DNA of 41,124 bases from Nocardia vaccinii NBRC 15922 (lineage in GTDB: Bacteria; Actinomycetota; Actinomycetes; Mycobacteriales; Mycobacteriaceae). The stretch lies in the NCBI RefSeq assembly GCF_001613305.1, contig NZ_BDCC01000003.1:1-41124 (forward strand). Direction: 5' to 3'. Below, in pieces: positions 15,554 through 24,870 of this stretch. Made by a program: the position numbers and the translations under genes. The notes under the pieces were generated by a model. That model was not told the DNA's origin. It saw nothing but the letters and a program-made list of their open reading frames with translations, and made no database searches. The first letter of the stretch is position 1, and the number at the start of each line of letters is the position of its first letter.

Positions 15554-16363
15554 TCAAGTCCTACCGCGTGCGTTGAACAGGGTCCGGCTGGCGCGGGCCA
15601 GCAGGGAGCGCGGGATCATCCCGGCCACCGTGGTCAGCACCTTGTACTGGGTGCCGGGCACGCTGACCACCTGGTTCGATTCCAGATCACGCAGTGAACC
15701 CGCCACAACCTGCTCGACATCGAGCCACATCGGCTTCGGCAGCGACGACATATCGATACCGGCCCGATCGTGGAATTCGGTGTGGACGAATCCGGGGCAC
15801 AGCGCCTGCACTCGAACTCCCGTTCCTGCGAGTCCGCCCGCCAGCCCTTCGCACAAGGATACGACGTAGGCCTTCGACGCCGAATACGTCGATCCGCGTC
15901 CGGGAATCAGGCCCGCGACGCTGGCGACGTTCACGATCGCCCCCTTCGCCGCGGCGATCATCGGCGGCAGCGCGGCGCGGGTGAGTCGCATGACCGCGGT
16001 CACGTTGACGTCCAGTTGCGCCTGCAGCAGCGCCGGGTCGTTGGTCCAGAACTCGCCGGAGATGCCCAGGCCCGCATTGTTGACCAGGAACTCGACGCCC
16101 TCGGCCAGCCGCGCGGCGACCCGCTCACGGTCGGCGGCGACCGCCAGATCCGCGGGCAATATCTCGGATGCGGTGTCGAACCGCCTGCTCAGCTCGTCAC
16201 CCAGGGCGTTGAGGCGCTGCTCGTCGCGGGCGACCAGCACCAGGTCGTAGCCGAGCGAGGCCAGGCGCGTCGCGTAGGCGCGGCCGATTCCGGACGTCGG
16301 GCCGGTGACCATGGCGACGGGCCTGCTCGCGCCGGGTAGGCGAGCGGCGGGTGTTTCGGTCAT
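15554..16363 (-). CDS. Short-chain dehydrogenase/reductase
   Basis: This classical SDR of about 269 residues has the Rossmann motif TGPTSGIGRAYA, NNAG, the catalytic Ser (NVASVAGLIPGRG), Tyr and Lys (STYSASK) and the PG motif CPGFVHTEFH. The sequence resembles the actinobacterial SDRs often annotated as acyl-CoA or ketoacyl reductases, with a C-terminal helix (TVAGMIPRSLLARASRTL) that could sit on the membrane surface. The substrate is not predictable. The ATG at 16363 is chosen; an in-frame GTG at 16381 adds six residues and neither has a clear ribosome site. The stop is 50 bp before pyrE. Confidence 0.9.
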   Translation of the reverse strand: MTETPAARLPGASRPVAMVTGPTSGIGRAYATRLASLGYDLVLVARDEQRLNALGDELSRRFDTASEILPADLAVAADRERVAARLAEGVEFLVNNAGLGISGEFWTNDPALLQAQLDVNVTAVMRLTRAALPPMIAAAKGAIVNVASVAGLIPGRGSTYSASKAYVVSLCEGLAGGLAGTGVRVQALCPGFVHTEFHDRAGIDMSSLPKPMWLDVEQVVAGSLRDLESNQVVSVPGTQYKVLTTVAGMIPRSLLARASRTLFNARGRT

Positions 16364-16423
16364 GCCTTCATCATCGCGCACCCGGGCGGATCACCGTGCA
16401 CCCGCGGTCCGCACGCGGCGTGC

Positions 16424-17617
16424 TCAGCGCGGCGCGGGTCCCTGATACGGACGGAAACCGGGATGGAACGGACCACCCGGCCGGTCGGACTGCTCGGCCT
16501 CGTGCAGATCCTCATCCAAGTCCTCGGCGAATTCGGGTTCCTCGGACTCGCGCTCCTCGTCCTCGGGCCACTTCTCCTCGGCCGGGGGCCAGTTGCGGCG
16601 GACCCGGGTGCGCGGATCGGGCACCACGGCCAGCGCGGGACGACGTTGCGGCGGTTCGGATTCCCCGGCGATATCCTTGACCAGCGGGGCGTACCCGTCC
16701 TCGGCGCCCTCGGCCGGGATCTCGTAATCGCGTCGCTCGGAATCGAATTCGTCGAACTTCGCGGACGGGTGCGCGCGGTCGTCCGGGTCCTCGGGGTCGC
16801 GGTCGTAGGGGCGCTCGTCGTACCGGCGGTCCGCATCGGAACGTTCGGCGTACCGGCGTTCTGCCTCGTAGCCACGGTTCTGGTCGTGATCGTCGTAACC
16901 GCGTGCGCCCGAGCGATCCTCGTCGTAATCCGGATCGTCCTCCGCGCGGGTGCGCGGACGCGGGCGGCCCGGATCGTGCGCGTCGGGATCGCCGGACTCG
17001 CCGCCACCGGCGACCGGCGGCAGCACGTGCAGCAGGCCGGACAGGCGCAGCACCGCGTCGATCGCGCCCTCCCACTCGCGCGAGGACAGGCCCACGGGCA
17101 GCACGCCGAGCGTCCAGTTGCCCTCACTCCACAGCTGTTGCACGCTGCCGGAGAGGGTTTCGATGAAAGCGACCATGCGCTGATCCACCGCGTGCCGGGC
17201 GATATCCGGGTTCGTCGCGAACACCACCCGGTCGCCGATCGCGCCGAGCAGTTCCAGATCCGCGTCCTTGGGCGGGGCAGCGGTCTTGAGCCGCAGGTCG
17301 ATATCGATATCGGAGCCGATCTGCCGGCGCACGGCGACCAGCGTCGCGGCATCCTCCAGATCGAACAGAACGAACTTCTCGCCCTTGCGGTTACCCGAGA
17401 CCACGTCGACCGCGGACAGGTACCCGAGTTTGGCCATCGCACCGCGACGCCACGTGGACGCCAGCGCCGGTTCGACCGAAACATAGGTGTAGCCCTGGGC
17501 TTTCGCCCAGACCTGACGCACGTGACCGGTCCGCTGCCGCTGGAGCCGATCGAAATACAGCAGCACGATCGCACCAACCAGTGCGATCGCCGCGAGTCCG
17601 AACCACATTGCCGTCAT
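16424..17617 (-). CDS. One-TM protein with disordered acidic tail (Rv0383c-like)
   Basis: The ATG at 17617 gives 397 residues. A single N-terminal membrane span (MWFGLAAIALVGAIVLLYF) is followed by a folded domain to about residue 205 (VWAKAQGYTYVS, FVLFDLEDAATLVAVRR, RVVFATNPDIARH, GNWTLGVLPVGLSS). The last ~190 residues are disordered and strongly charged, with DPDYDED, ERRYAERSDADRRYDER and EEKWPEDEERESEEPE, then a Gly/Pro end. The position between clpB and pyrE matches mycobacterial Rv0383c, which is of unknown function. The orientation suggests a membrane-anchored protein with its domain in the cytoplasm, but topology is inference. It is followed downstream by the SDR gene at a 60-bp distance. 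Confidence 0.8.
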   Translation of the reverse strand: MTAMWFGLAAIALVGAIVLLYFDRLQRQRTGHVRQVWAKAQGYTYVSVEPALASTWRRGAMAKLGYLSAVDVVSGNRKGEKFVLFDLEDAATLVAVRRQIGSDIDIDLRLKTAAPPKDADLELLGAIGDRVVFATNPDIARHAVDQRMVAFIETLSGSVQQLWSEGNWTLGVLPVGLSSREWEGAIDAVLRLSGLLHVLPPVAGGGESGDPDAHDPGRPRPRTRAEDDPDYDEDRSGARGYDDHDQNRGYEAERRYAERSDADRRYDERPYDRDPEDPDDRAHPSAKFDEFDSERRDYEIPAEGAEDGYAPLVKDIAGESEPPQRRPALAVVPDPRTRVRRNWPPAEEKWPEDEERESEEPEFAEDLDEDLHEAEQSDRPGGPFHPGFRPYQGPAPR

Positions 17618-17636
17618 CGCGGACGAGTCTAGTTGG

Positions 17637-17651
17637 CGTGCGTAGCGCACG
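17637..17651 (-). terminator. Small hairpin after the DUF5666-like gene
   Basis: CGTGCG-TAG-CGCACG at 17637-17651 sits between the end of the DUF5666-like gene (17703) and the start of the Rv0383c-like gene (17617), with a second short palindrome GTGCGCAC just beside it. It could terminate or attenuate read-through. There is no U-tract. Confidence 0.35.
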
Positions 17652-17702
17652 TGGTGTGCGCACTGCGTGTTGTGCGTGGCCGTCCGGTCCGCGGGCTACG
17701 GA

Positions 17703-18554
17703 TCAGCGAGTGGGCATGGGCTTCGGGGTGCCCTGCGAGGGCAGCGCCGTGCCGATGACGATCTTCGCCTGGATCGATCCGTCGGGGTTCTTGTCGCCCT
17801 GAACCACGACCATATCGCCCGGATGCAGATCGGCGATGGTGCTCGAACCCAGTGCGATCACCTCGGTCTTGGCGTCGGTGTGCACGGTGATGCTCGAGCC
17901 TGACAGCGAATCGACGGTCAGGGTGGATCCGTCGTTGGCGCTGATGGTGCCCATCGTCGCGCCGAGGCCGTCGGCGGTGCCGCCCAGGCCGGGCAGCTGC
18001 GGCGCGGTGGTCGTGCCGGTGCCGGGCGTGTCGGGCGACTGCGGGAACAGCGGGAGTCCGGTGGGAGCGGAGCGGTACGTATTGCCCCCGGCGCTCGAGG
18101 AGGACGACGAGTCACTGCCCAGGAACAGCCCCACGGCGACGGCGCCGAGCACCACCACGGCGAAGGCCAGCAGGGTCAGCCCCACCCACATGCCGCGGCG
18201 GTTGCGATGCGGCGGTGGCTGGTCCGGCGGCAGGTCGGGCGGGCCGACCAGCGTCGGCTGCGGACCGTTCTGGACGGGTACCGTCCGGGTCGGGCCGATC
18301 CACTGGGTGTCGTACGCGGCCTCGCCCGGACCGGGGCCCTCGTACACGCCCCACTGGCTCTGATACGGCGGCAGCTCCCGGGTCGGATTCGGCCCGGGAG
18401 CCTGGTCGAAGTACTGGTACGGCTCGGTCGAGCCGTACGCGTCCGAGTACTCCGTCGTCCGCCTGGCCTCCGGCTCGCCCGACGCTCCGAGATGTTCGGT
18501 CGGCGCGTCGGACGAGTCCGGCCGCTGTGCCCACGGATCGCTCGGATTGGTCAT
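17703..18554 (-). CDS. One-TM protein with extracytoplasmic DUF5666-like domain
   Basis: The ATG at 18554 has GGA six bases upstream and gives 283 residues. The N-terminal ~115 residues are a Pro/Gly/Tyr-rich cytoplasmic tail with repeated YQ/PY motifs. HRNRRGMWVG leads into one span (LTLLAFAVVVLGAVAVGLFLG), then a Ser-rich linker (six Ser in a row) and a ~80-residue domain with GTISANDGSTLTVDSLSGSS, ITVHTDAKTEVIALG and DLHPGDMVVVQGDKNPDGS. The last pieces resemble DUF5666, a small beta-barrel-type secreted domain of unknown function. The gene lies downstream of clpB on the same strand with a 57-bp gap, so it may be expressed with clpB. Confidence 0.78.
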   Translation of the reverse strand: MTNPSDPWAQRPDSSDAPTEHLGASGEPEARRTTEYSDAYGSTEPYQYFDQAPGPNPTRELPPYQSQWGVYEGPGPGEAAYDTQWIGPTRTVPVQNGPQPTLVGPPDLPPDQPPPHRNRRGMWVGLTLLAFAVVVLGAVAVGLFLGSDSSSSSSAGGNTYRSAPTGLPLFPQSPDTPGTGTTTAPQLPGLGGTADGLGATMGTISANDGSTLTVDSLSGSSITVHTDAKTEVIALGSSTIADLHPGDMVVVQGDKNPDGSIQAKIVIGTALPSQGTPKPMPTR

Positions 18555-18611
18555 ACATTCCAGACTAGGGGAGATGCACGCCACATCCGAGGATCAGCGG
18601 TATCGCCCCGG

Positions 18612-21167
18612 TCACCTGCCGACTATCAGCCCGTCACCGTCCGGTGAGACGTTGACCTTCACCAGATCGCCGTCGGTGACCTCACCTGCCAGCAGTTCCT
18701 TGGCCAGCGAATCGCCGATGGCCTGCTGGACCAGCCGCCGCAGCGGGCGGGCGCCGTATGCCGGGTCGTAACCCCGCACGGCCAGCCAGAACCGCGCCGA
18801 ATCGCTGACGTCGAGGGTGAGCCGACGCTGTGCCAGGCGCTTCTGCAACTGATCCAGCTGGATGCCGACGATCACCTCGAGCTGCTCCTCGTCGAGCGCG
18901 TGGAACATCACCACATCGTCCAGGCGGTTCAGGAACTCCGGTTTGAACGCGGAGCGCACCGCGTTCATCACGAACTCCTTGTCGCCGCCCGCACCCAGGT
19001 TGGAGGTGAGGATGAGGATGGTGTTGCGGAAGTCGACCGTACGACCCTGCCCGTCGGTCAACCGGCCCTCGTCGAGCACCTGCAGCAGGATGTCGAACAC
19101 GTCCGGGTGCGCCTTCTCGATCTCGTCGAACAGCACCACCGTGTACGGCCGGCGCCGCACCGCCTCGGTCAGCTGACCACCCTGGTCGTAGCCGACGTAT
19201 CCCGGCGGCGCGCCGACCAGGCGAGCCACCGAATGCTTCTCGGAGTACTCGCTCATGTCGATCCGGATCATGGCGCGTTCGTCGTCGAACAGGAAGTCCG
19301 CCAACGCCTTCGCCAGCTCCGTTTTACCGACGCCGGTCGGGCCGATGAACATGAACGAGCCGGTGGGCCGGTTCGGGTCGGCGACCCCAGCCCGCGCGCG
19401 GCGCACCGCGTCCGAAACCGCTTGCACCGCTTCGGTCTGCCCGACGACGCGCTTGCCCAGCTCCTCCTCCATGCGCAGCAGCTTCCGGGTCTCGCCCTCG
19501 AGCATCTTGCCCACGGGGATGCCGGTCCACGACGACACCACCTCGGCAATGTCGTTGGGGCCCACCTCTTCCTGCAACATCACGTCGCCGTCCGCGGCCT
19601 TGCCGACCTGCTGTTCGGCCTCGGCCATGGCCCGCTCGGCCTGCGGGATGTCCTCGTAGCGCAGCTTCGACACCTTCGCGTAGTCGCCGTCGCGCTCGGC
19701 GCGCTGCTCCTCGCCGCGCAGCGCCTCCAGTTCCTCCTTGCGGACCCGGATCTGGTCGAGGGCGCCCTTCTCGTTCTGCCAGCGGGTGGTCAGCTGATTC
19801 AACTTCTCGCGCGCATCGGCGAGTTCGCTGCGCAGCTTCTCCAGCCGCTGCTTGGAGGCCTCGTCGGTCTCCTTCGCCAGCGCCATCTCCTCGATCTCGA
19901 GCCGGCGCACGGACCGCTCGACCTCATCGATTTCCACCGGGCGCGAGTCGATTTCCATCCGCAGTCGCGAGGCCGACTCGTCGACCAGGTCGATGGCCTT
20001 GTCCGGCAGGAACCGGGAGGTGATGTAGCGGTCGGACAACGTCGCGGCGGCCACCAGCGCGGAGTCGGTGATCCGGACGCCGTGGTGCACCTCGTAGCGC
20101 TCCTTGAGGCCGCGCAGGATGCCGACGGTGTCCTCCACCGACGGCTCGCCGACCAGTACCTGCTGGAAGCGGCGCTCGAGGGCCGCATCCTTCTCGATGT
20201 GCTGGCGGTATTCGTCGAGCGTGGTGGCGCCGACCAGGCGCAGCTCACCGCGGGCCAGCATCGGCTTGATCATGTTGCCCGCGTCCATCGCCGACTCACC
20301 GGTGGCGCCCGCGCCGACGATGGTGTGCAGCTCGTCGATGAAGGTGATCACCTGTCCGGCACTGGACTTGATCTCCTCCAGTACCGCCTTCAGCCGTTCC
20401 TCGAACTCACCGCGGTACTTCGCACCGGCCACCATCGCACCCAGGTCCAGGGCGATGAGCTTCTTGCCCTTCAACGACTCCGGCACGTCACCGGCGATGA
20501 TGCGCTGGGCCAGGCCCTCCACGATCGCGGTCTTACCGACGCCGGGTTCACCGATCAGCACCGGGTTGTTCTTGGTGCGGCGGCTCAAGACCTGGACGAC
20601 CCGGCGGATTTCGGTGTCGCGGCCGATGACCGGGTCGAGCTTGCCCTCGCGCGCAGCCGCGGTCAGATCGGTGGAATATTTCTCCAGCGCCTGGTAGCTG
20701 CCCTCCGGATCGGGGCTGGTGACGCGCGTATTGCCGCGCACCGAGGTCAGCGCCTCCCGCAGCCCGTCCGCGGTCGCGCCGTACTTCAGCAGCAACTGCG
20801 AGACATCGGAATCGCCACTGGCCAGACCGATCAGCAGCACCTCGGTGGAGACGTATTCGTCGCCCAGCTCGGTGGCGAGCTTCTGGGCCGCGTTCATCGC
20901 GGCCAGAGCCTCACGGCCCAGCTGTGGCGTAGTGGTCGCGCCGGTCGCGCTGGGCAGCCGGTCGATGATGTCCTGGGCCTCGCCTCGAACCTGGACCGGA
21001 TCAGCGGCGACGGCCTTCAACAGGGGGGCGGCGATGCCGTCGGTCTGATCCAGCAACGCCACCAGCAAGTGCGCCGGGCGAATCTCCGGGTTGCCCGCGG
21101 CCGAGGCGGACTGCAGCGCGGCGGTGAAGGCCGCCTGAGTCTTGGTGGTGGGATTGAACGAGTCCAC
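18612..21167 (-). CDS. clpB: ClpB disaggregase (Hsp100 AAA+ ATPase)
   Basis: ClpB is a hexameric AAA+ ATPase that pulls aggregated proteins apart together with DnaK/DnaJ/GrpE, all of which are encoded in this window. From GTG 21167 the product is 851 residues. It contains an N-domain with two Clp repeats (~1-145), NBD1 with Walker A GEPGVGKT (206-213) and [12 protein letters not shown], the coiled-coil middle domain (~400-530), and NBD2 with Walker A GPTGVGKT, the pore loop [13 protein letters not shown] and [16 protein letters not shown] 21167 ([11 protein letters not shown], as in mycobacteria) is preferred to GTG 21173 because AGGAAGG then has normal spacing. A HAIR-like repeat 63 bp upstream implies HspR control. 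Confidence 0.97.
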   Translation of the reverse strand: MDSFNPTTKTQAAFTAALQSASAAGNPEIRPAHLLVALLDQTDGIAAPLLKAVAADPVQVRGEAQDIIDRLPSATGATTTPQLGREALAAMNAAQKLATELGDEYVSTEVLLIGLASGDSDVSQLLLKYGATADGLREALTSVRGNTRVTSPDPEGSYQALEKYSTDLTAAAREGKLDPVIGRDTEIRRVVQVLSRRTKNNPVLIGEPGVGKTAIVEGLAQRIIAGDVPESLKGKKLIALDLGAMVAGAKYRGEFEERLKAVLEEIKSSAGQVITFIDELHTIVGAGATGESAMDAGNMIKPMLARGELRLVGATTLDEYRQHIEKDAALERRFQQVLVGEPSVEDTVGILRGLKERYEVHHGVRITDSALVAAATLSDRYITSRFLPDKAIDLVDESASRLRMEIDSRPVEIDEVERSVRRLEIEEMALAKETDEASKQRLEKLRSELADAREKLNQLTTRWQNEKGALDQIRVRKEELEALRGEEQRAERDGDYAKVSKLRYEDIPQAERAMAEAEQQVGKAADGDVMLQEEVGPNDIAEVVSSWTGIPVGKMLEGETRKLLRMEEELGKRVVGQTEAVQAVSDAVRRARAGVADPNRPTGSFMFIGPTGVGKTELAKALADFLFDDERAMIRIDMSEYSEKHSVARLVGAPPGYVGYDQGGQLTEAVRRRPYTVVLFDEIEKAHPDVFDILLQVLDEGRLTDGQGRTVDFRNTILILTSNLGAGGDKEFVMNAVRSAFKPEFLNRLDDVVMFHALDEEQLEVIVGIQLDQLQKRLAQRRLTLDVSDSARFWLAVRGYDPAYGARPLRRLVQQAIGDSLAKELLAGEVTDGDLVKVNVSPDGDGLIVGR

Positions 21168-21229
21168 GATCACCTTCCTACGTATGTGCAGCCCGTCCGG
21201 CTGCTTCCGATCTGTTCAACGCAGTAGAA

Positions 21230-21250
21230 GTTGAGTCTGTTCCGCTCAAG
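21230..21250. promoter_or_regulatory. HAIR-like HspR operator between clpB and flavohemoprotein gene
   Basis: GTTGAGT-CTGTTCC-GCTCAAG matches the HspR-associated inverted repeat CTTGAGT-N7-ACTCAAG at 12 of 14 arm positions. It lies 63 bp upstream of the clpB start and 215 bp upstream of the flavohemoprotein start. It is likely the site where HspR with DnaK represses clpB. Its position makes some effect on the divergent gene possible. Confidence 0.85.
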
Positions 21251-21464
21251 TTTGGTTCTTTTCGGCGGTGCGCGCAACATCACCGAGGACCGCTTCCACC
21301 ACGCTAGCCCCGCGAACCGGCCGACCACGACGTTTCGCCCTCGGCGAGGTTGGGTACCGTCAAGACCTCATAACCGTGCGACCACGGTTTTTTCGGGGAT
21401 ACTGGAACCCGAGCCGATCCGGGCCCGCGTCCGGATCGTTGTACGCAGAAAGGAAGCTCGAGTC

Positions 21465-22625
21465 GTGGATGCGCGTTCGGCTGCGCTGGTCCGCGCCAAT
21501 TTCCGGTCCGTCATCGAAGCCCCGAACGGTCCGGAACGGCTGGTCAGCGCGTTCTACGGCCATATGTTCAGCGAAAACCCTCGGCTGCGGGAGCTGTTCC
21601 CACCCGCCATGGATATGCAGCCCAAGCGCGTGATGACCGCCGTGCAGTTCGTGCTCGACCATCTCGAAGACTGGGACCGCGCCCAGCACTTCCTCGAACA
21701 GCTCGCCCGTGACCACCGCAAATACGGTGTCGAGGCGGCACACTACGATATCGCCGGCCGCGCGATCGTGGCCGCGTTCCGCACCTATTGCGGAATCGGC
21801 GGCTGGTCGCGCGAACTCGAGGAGGGCTGGCGCGATATCGGCATCCTCATCTCCGCTTCGATGGCCATCGGCGCGAATTCCGATACCTCCCAGCCGTTCT
21901 GGGAGGCCACGGTGGTCGGGCACCGGCAGGTGCTGGAGGATCTGGCGATCGTGCGACTGCAGTCCGAGACGCCGATTCCGTATCAGGCCGGACAGTACGT
22001 CCCGGTGTCGGTTCCGCAGCGGCCCAAGATGTGGCGGTACCTGTCGCCCGCGATTCCGACGAATCCCTACGGGGAGATCGAATTCCACGTCCGCAAGGTG
22101 GAGAACGGCTGGGTGAGCCCGGCCATCGTCGCCGAGACCGAGGTAGGGGACGTCTGGCAGATCGCCGGACCGCTCGGCGGGTTGCACGTCGACCGCGACA
22201 GCGGCACCGATGTGCTGATGATCGGCTCGGGCACCGGTATCGCACCGCTGCGCGCCCAGCTCATCGAAATGGGCAGGCGCGGAGACAATCCGCGGGTGCA
22301 CTTCTTCATGGGCGGACAGTATCCGTGCGATCTGTACGACGTGCAGAACATGTGGCAGCTGTCGCTGAGCAATCCGTGGCTGACCGTGATTCCGGTGTGC
22401 GAGAACGCTTCCAATCCCTGGTGGTATCCGCATCCCCCGGCCGATCCGCCGTTCGGCATGCACCGGCGGCTGATCGGTAACCTGGGTGCGGTGGTGGCCA
22501 GCTTCGGCTCCTGGTCGGATCGGCAGATCCAGATAGCCGGATCGGCCCGGATGATCGCCGCGACCACGCGAGCCCTGGTGGCGGTCGGCACACCGGAATG
22601 GGCCATCGCCGCGGATCCGGTGTGA
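21465..22625 (+). CDS. Flavohemoprotein-like oxidoreductase (globin + FAD/NAD reductase)
   Basis: The 386-residue chain has a globin domain (1-~140), an FAD domain (~145-250) and an NAD(P)H domain (~250-386). Haem-pocket residues match bacterial flavohemoglobins: Tyr31 (FYGHMF, B10), Gln52 (E7), His84 (DHRKYGV, proximal) and the HYDIAG Tyr. The flavin motif is MWRYLSPA, a variant of RxYS, and the nucleotide motif is GSGTGIAPLRAQL. The family oxidises NO to nitrate using O2, haem and NAD(P)H; M. tuberculosis Rv0385, next to clpB, belongs to a divergent branch that may do other chemistry, so NO dioxygenation is not assured here. GTG 21465 has AGGAAG at 21451-21456; in-frame upstream starts overlap the HAIR operator and are rejected. 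A globin-less relative follows after 57 bp. Confidence 0.92.
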   Translation: MDARSAALVRANFRSVIEAPNGPERLVSAFYGHMFSENPRLRELFPPAMDMQPKRVMTAVQFVLDHLEDWDRAQHFLEQLARDHRKYGVEAAHYDIAGRAIVAAFRTYCGIGGWSRELEEGWRDIGILISASMAIGANSDTSQPFWEATVVGHRQVLEDLAIVRLQSETPIPYQAGQYVPVSVPQRPKMWRYLSPAIPTNPYGEIEFHVRKVENGWVSPAIVAETEVGDVWQIAGPLGGLHVDRDSGTDVLMIGSGTGIAPLRAQLIEMGRRGDNPRVHFFMGGQYPCDLYDVQNMWQLSLSNPWLTVIPVCENASNPWWYPHPPADPPFGMHRRLIGNLGAVVASFGSWSDRQIQIAGSARMIAATTRALVAVGTPEWAIAADPV

Positions 22626-22682
22626 TCCGCAGCCGATCTATTCGACCGCAGCACAAGGTAGTTCGACGAACAGGGATGGTGT

Positions 22683-23468
22683 ATGACCCTCGGCCCCGAT
22701 GAGACCGGCGAAATCCACCTCGGCGCACCCACCGAGTGGGCCGCGACGGTGGTCGGCCACCACCGCCTGCGGCACGACATCGCGGTGGTCCGGTTGATCG
22801 GTGACTATGTGCCTTTCGTCGCCGGGCAGTCGGTCGAGGTGCAGATTCCGCAGCACCCCGGGTTGCGGCGGCGCTTGTCGCCCGCGCTCGCACCCTCCCG
22901 GGACGGCAAGTTGGAGTTCCACGTCCGGACCGTGCCGGGTGGGTGGTGCAGCGGATCGATCGTCGCGGAGACGCAGCCGGGCGACGAATGGCGGATCACC
23001 GATCCCGCGGGCTGGCTGTCGGTCGACAACGACACCACCGACGTGGTGATGCTGGCCGGCGGCACCGGCCTGGCACCGCTGCGTTCGATCCTGCTGGAGA
23101 TCTCCCGTCGTCCGGAACCGCCGCGCACCCATCTGTTCATCGGCGGACGCTCCCCCCGCGACCTGTACGCCTCGGACATGCTCTACCTGCTGACCGGCGA
23201 ATTGCCCTGGCTGACGGTCATTCCCGTGGTGGAGAGCCCCGACGATCCGACCTGGGAAGACCCCTGGTACGAGGCCTGCCGGGTGGATGTGGGCTTCGAT
23301 GTGGACGAGATGCTGGAGGGCACTCTGGCGGACGTCGTCGGCGAGATGGGCCCACTGGAACACCATCAGATCCTGGTCTGCGGCTCCCCCGGCATGACCA
23401 CCGCCACCGTCGACCGCCTGATCCAGACCGGCACCCCCGCGGAAGCCATCCGCTACGAGGGGGTTTGA
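22683..23468 (+). CDS. Globin-less FAD/NAD(P)H oxidoreductase, paralogue of flavohemoprotein reductase
   Basis: The 261-residue product aligns with the reductase half of the neighbouring flavohemoproteins and has no globin domain. TEWAATVVGHHRLRHDIAVV corresponds to their linker. The FAD region reads RRRLSPALAPSRDGKLEFHV where the neighbours have RYLSPA, so the flavin-contacting Tyr is lost or shifted; the NAD motif is LAGGTGLAPLRSILLE and the C-terminal VCGSPGMTTATVDRL is intact. It probably transfers electrons from NAD(P)H to an unknown acceptor, possibly a haem partner encoded nearby. An intact ATG and its own domain boundary argue against a decaying fragment. It is co-directional with the preceding flavohemoprotein gene (57-bp gap), likely one transcript. 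Confidence 0.87.
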   Translation: MTLGPDETGEIHLGAPTEWAATVVGHHRLRHDIAVVRLIGDYVPFVAGQSVEVQIPQHPGLRRRLSPALAPSRDGKLEFHVRTVPGGWCSGSIVAETQPGDEWRITDPAGWLSVDNDTTDVVMLAGGTGLAPLRSILLEISRRPEPPRTHLFIGGRSPRDLYASDMLYLLTGELPWLTVIPVVESPDDPTWEDPWYEACRVDVGFDVDEMLEGTLADVVGEMGPLEHHQILVCGSPGMTTATVDRLIQTGTPAEAIRYEGV

Positions 23469-23542
23469 GACCGACGCCGGCAGGGAAAAACCACCCGCTC
23501 ACCTGGTTCCGCCAGCCCGGGACCACGCCAACCCGCAAACAG

Positions 23543-23700
23543 CCGGAGCGAAGCGGATGCAGTCGAACGCGCCGGAGCGAGCGGAGGCACTCAGACACAG
23601 TTCGCGGCCCGTCTCGCCGGTCGGACGCGTGGCGGGTGCCCGACACGGGGCCGAACGGTGAGACTTCGGAGGCCGCGAACCCACCGGAGCGGAGCGGAGG
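23543..23700. repeat. Cluster of CCGGAGCG(A)AGCGGA motifs in convergent gap
   Basis: CCGGAGCGAAGCGGA at 23543-23557 is the exact reverse complement of the 15-bp core that opens both dispersed repeats. Shortened versions follow at 23572-23585 and 23684-23700. They lie between the globin-less reductase (+) and the second flavohemoprotein gene (-), the last ending at the latter's stop codon. The rest of the 23469-23700 gap shows no gene. Confidence 0.6.
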
Positions 23701-24870
23701 TCACAGATACGGATCGTGGCGGATGTTGGTGACCGGGGTGCCCGCGGCCATCAGGCGGAACTTGGTGGTCTGCACCATCGATGGGGAACCCGCGATCTGC
23801 ACGTCGCGATCGGCCCACGGGCCGTAACCCGCTACGACGGCGCCGATCCGGCCCGTGCGGCGCGGGTCCAGGCCCGGCAGATCCGCTGACGGCTCACCGG
23901 AATCGAAATGCCACCAAGGGTTCTCGTCGCTCTCGACGATCGGGGTGACCGTCAGCCATTTATTGGCCGCGGCCAACTGGCTCAGCGTCTCGAGGTCGTA
24001 CAGATCGCACGGGTGGTGCCCGCCGACGAACAGGTGCACCCGCGGATTGGACCGGCGACGCGACATCGCCACGAGTTGTGCTCGCAGCGGGGCGATTCCG
24101 GTGCCGCAGCCGATCATCAGCAGTTTGTGGCGGGGGTTGCGGGGCACCCCGAGCCCGCCCATCGGCGCACTCAACAGCCATCGGTCACCGACGTCGGTGT
24201 GCCCGACCAGCGCCGGGCTGACCCAGCCGCCGGTGCGGCCGCGCACGTGGAATTCGATCTCCCCCTCCGGATTCGAGGGAACGGCGGGGGACAGATACCG
24301 CCACATCCGCAGCCGGGACGGGATCTGCACGCTCAGGTACTGACCGGCGGCGTAGTGCATCGGCTGGTCCAGCCGCACCCGCACGACCGCCAGATCGGTG
24401 AGCACCCGGCGATGTTCGATCACGGTGCCCGCCCACACCGCGGGCGTGTCCTGGTCCTGGGCGCCCACGATCATGGTCCGCGTGATCAGGTCGACGCACT
24501 CCTGCCAGGCGTGCTCCACCTCCTCGGTCCACAGCTCGGTGCCCGCATGGGCGCGTACCGACGTGATCAGCGATTCCCCCACGGAGGGATAGTGTTCCGG
24601 CTCGATGCCGTACTTGCGGTGATCGCGCCCGAGTTGCGCGAGGAACGGCAGCAGCTCATCGGGCTCGTCCAGCCGTTCCACCACATGGGCGAGCGCGGAG
24701 ACCAGGCGCTCGCGCTGAGTGTCGAGGGATGCGGGAAAGAATTCGCGCAGCCGCGGTTGCGCGGTGAACAAGATCGCATAGAACGACCTCGCCAATTTCT
24801 CATGTCCCGCCTCGACCGCAGCAACCGCTTTGAACGTCGTCCTGACCAGTGCGGCGGCACGCGAATCCAT
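23701..24870 (-). CDS. Second flavohemoprotein-like oxidoreductase (globin + FAD/NAD)
   Basis: The ATG at 24870 gives 389 residues with the same three-domain layout as the protein at 21465-22625. The haem pocket is again complete and identically numbered: Tyr31 (FYAILF), Gln52 (DTQRERLV), His84 (DHRKYGIEPEHY). The flavin motif is MWRYLSPAVPS, and the nucleotide motif is GCGTGIAPLRAQL with Cys in place of the usual Ser or Gly. It is a paralogue, not a copy: the DNA shows no extended identity. It faces the other two family members and has its own long upstream region (24871-25303). The same activity range applies: NO dioxygenase-type or another haem/flavin oxidoreductase. Confidence 0.92.
   Translation of the reverse strand: MDSRAAALVRTTFKAVAAVEAGHEKLARSFYAILFTAQPRLREFFPASLDTQRERLVSALAHVVERLDEPDELLPFLAQLGRDHRKYGIEPEHYPSVGESLITSVRAHAGTELWTEEVEHAWQECVDLITRTMIVGAQDQDTPAVWAGTVIEHRRVLTDLAVVRVRLDQPMHYAAGQYLSVQIPSRLRMWRYLSPAVPSNPEGEIEFHVRGRTGGWVSPALVGHTDVGDRWLLSAPMGGLGVPRNPRHKLLMIGCGTGIAPLRAQLVAMSRRRSNPRVHLFVGGHHPCDLYDLETLSQLAAANKWLTVTPIVESDENPWWHFDSGEPSADLPGLDPRRTGRIGAVVAGYGPWADRDVQIAGSPSMVQTTKFRLMAAGTPVTNIRHDPYL

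Noticed and set aside
18900..21227. 775-codon open frame on the plus strand opposite clpB
   Set aside because: It is antisense to a fully conserved ClpB and shows only composition-driven openness.
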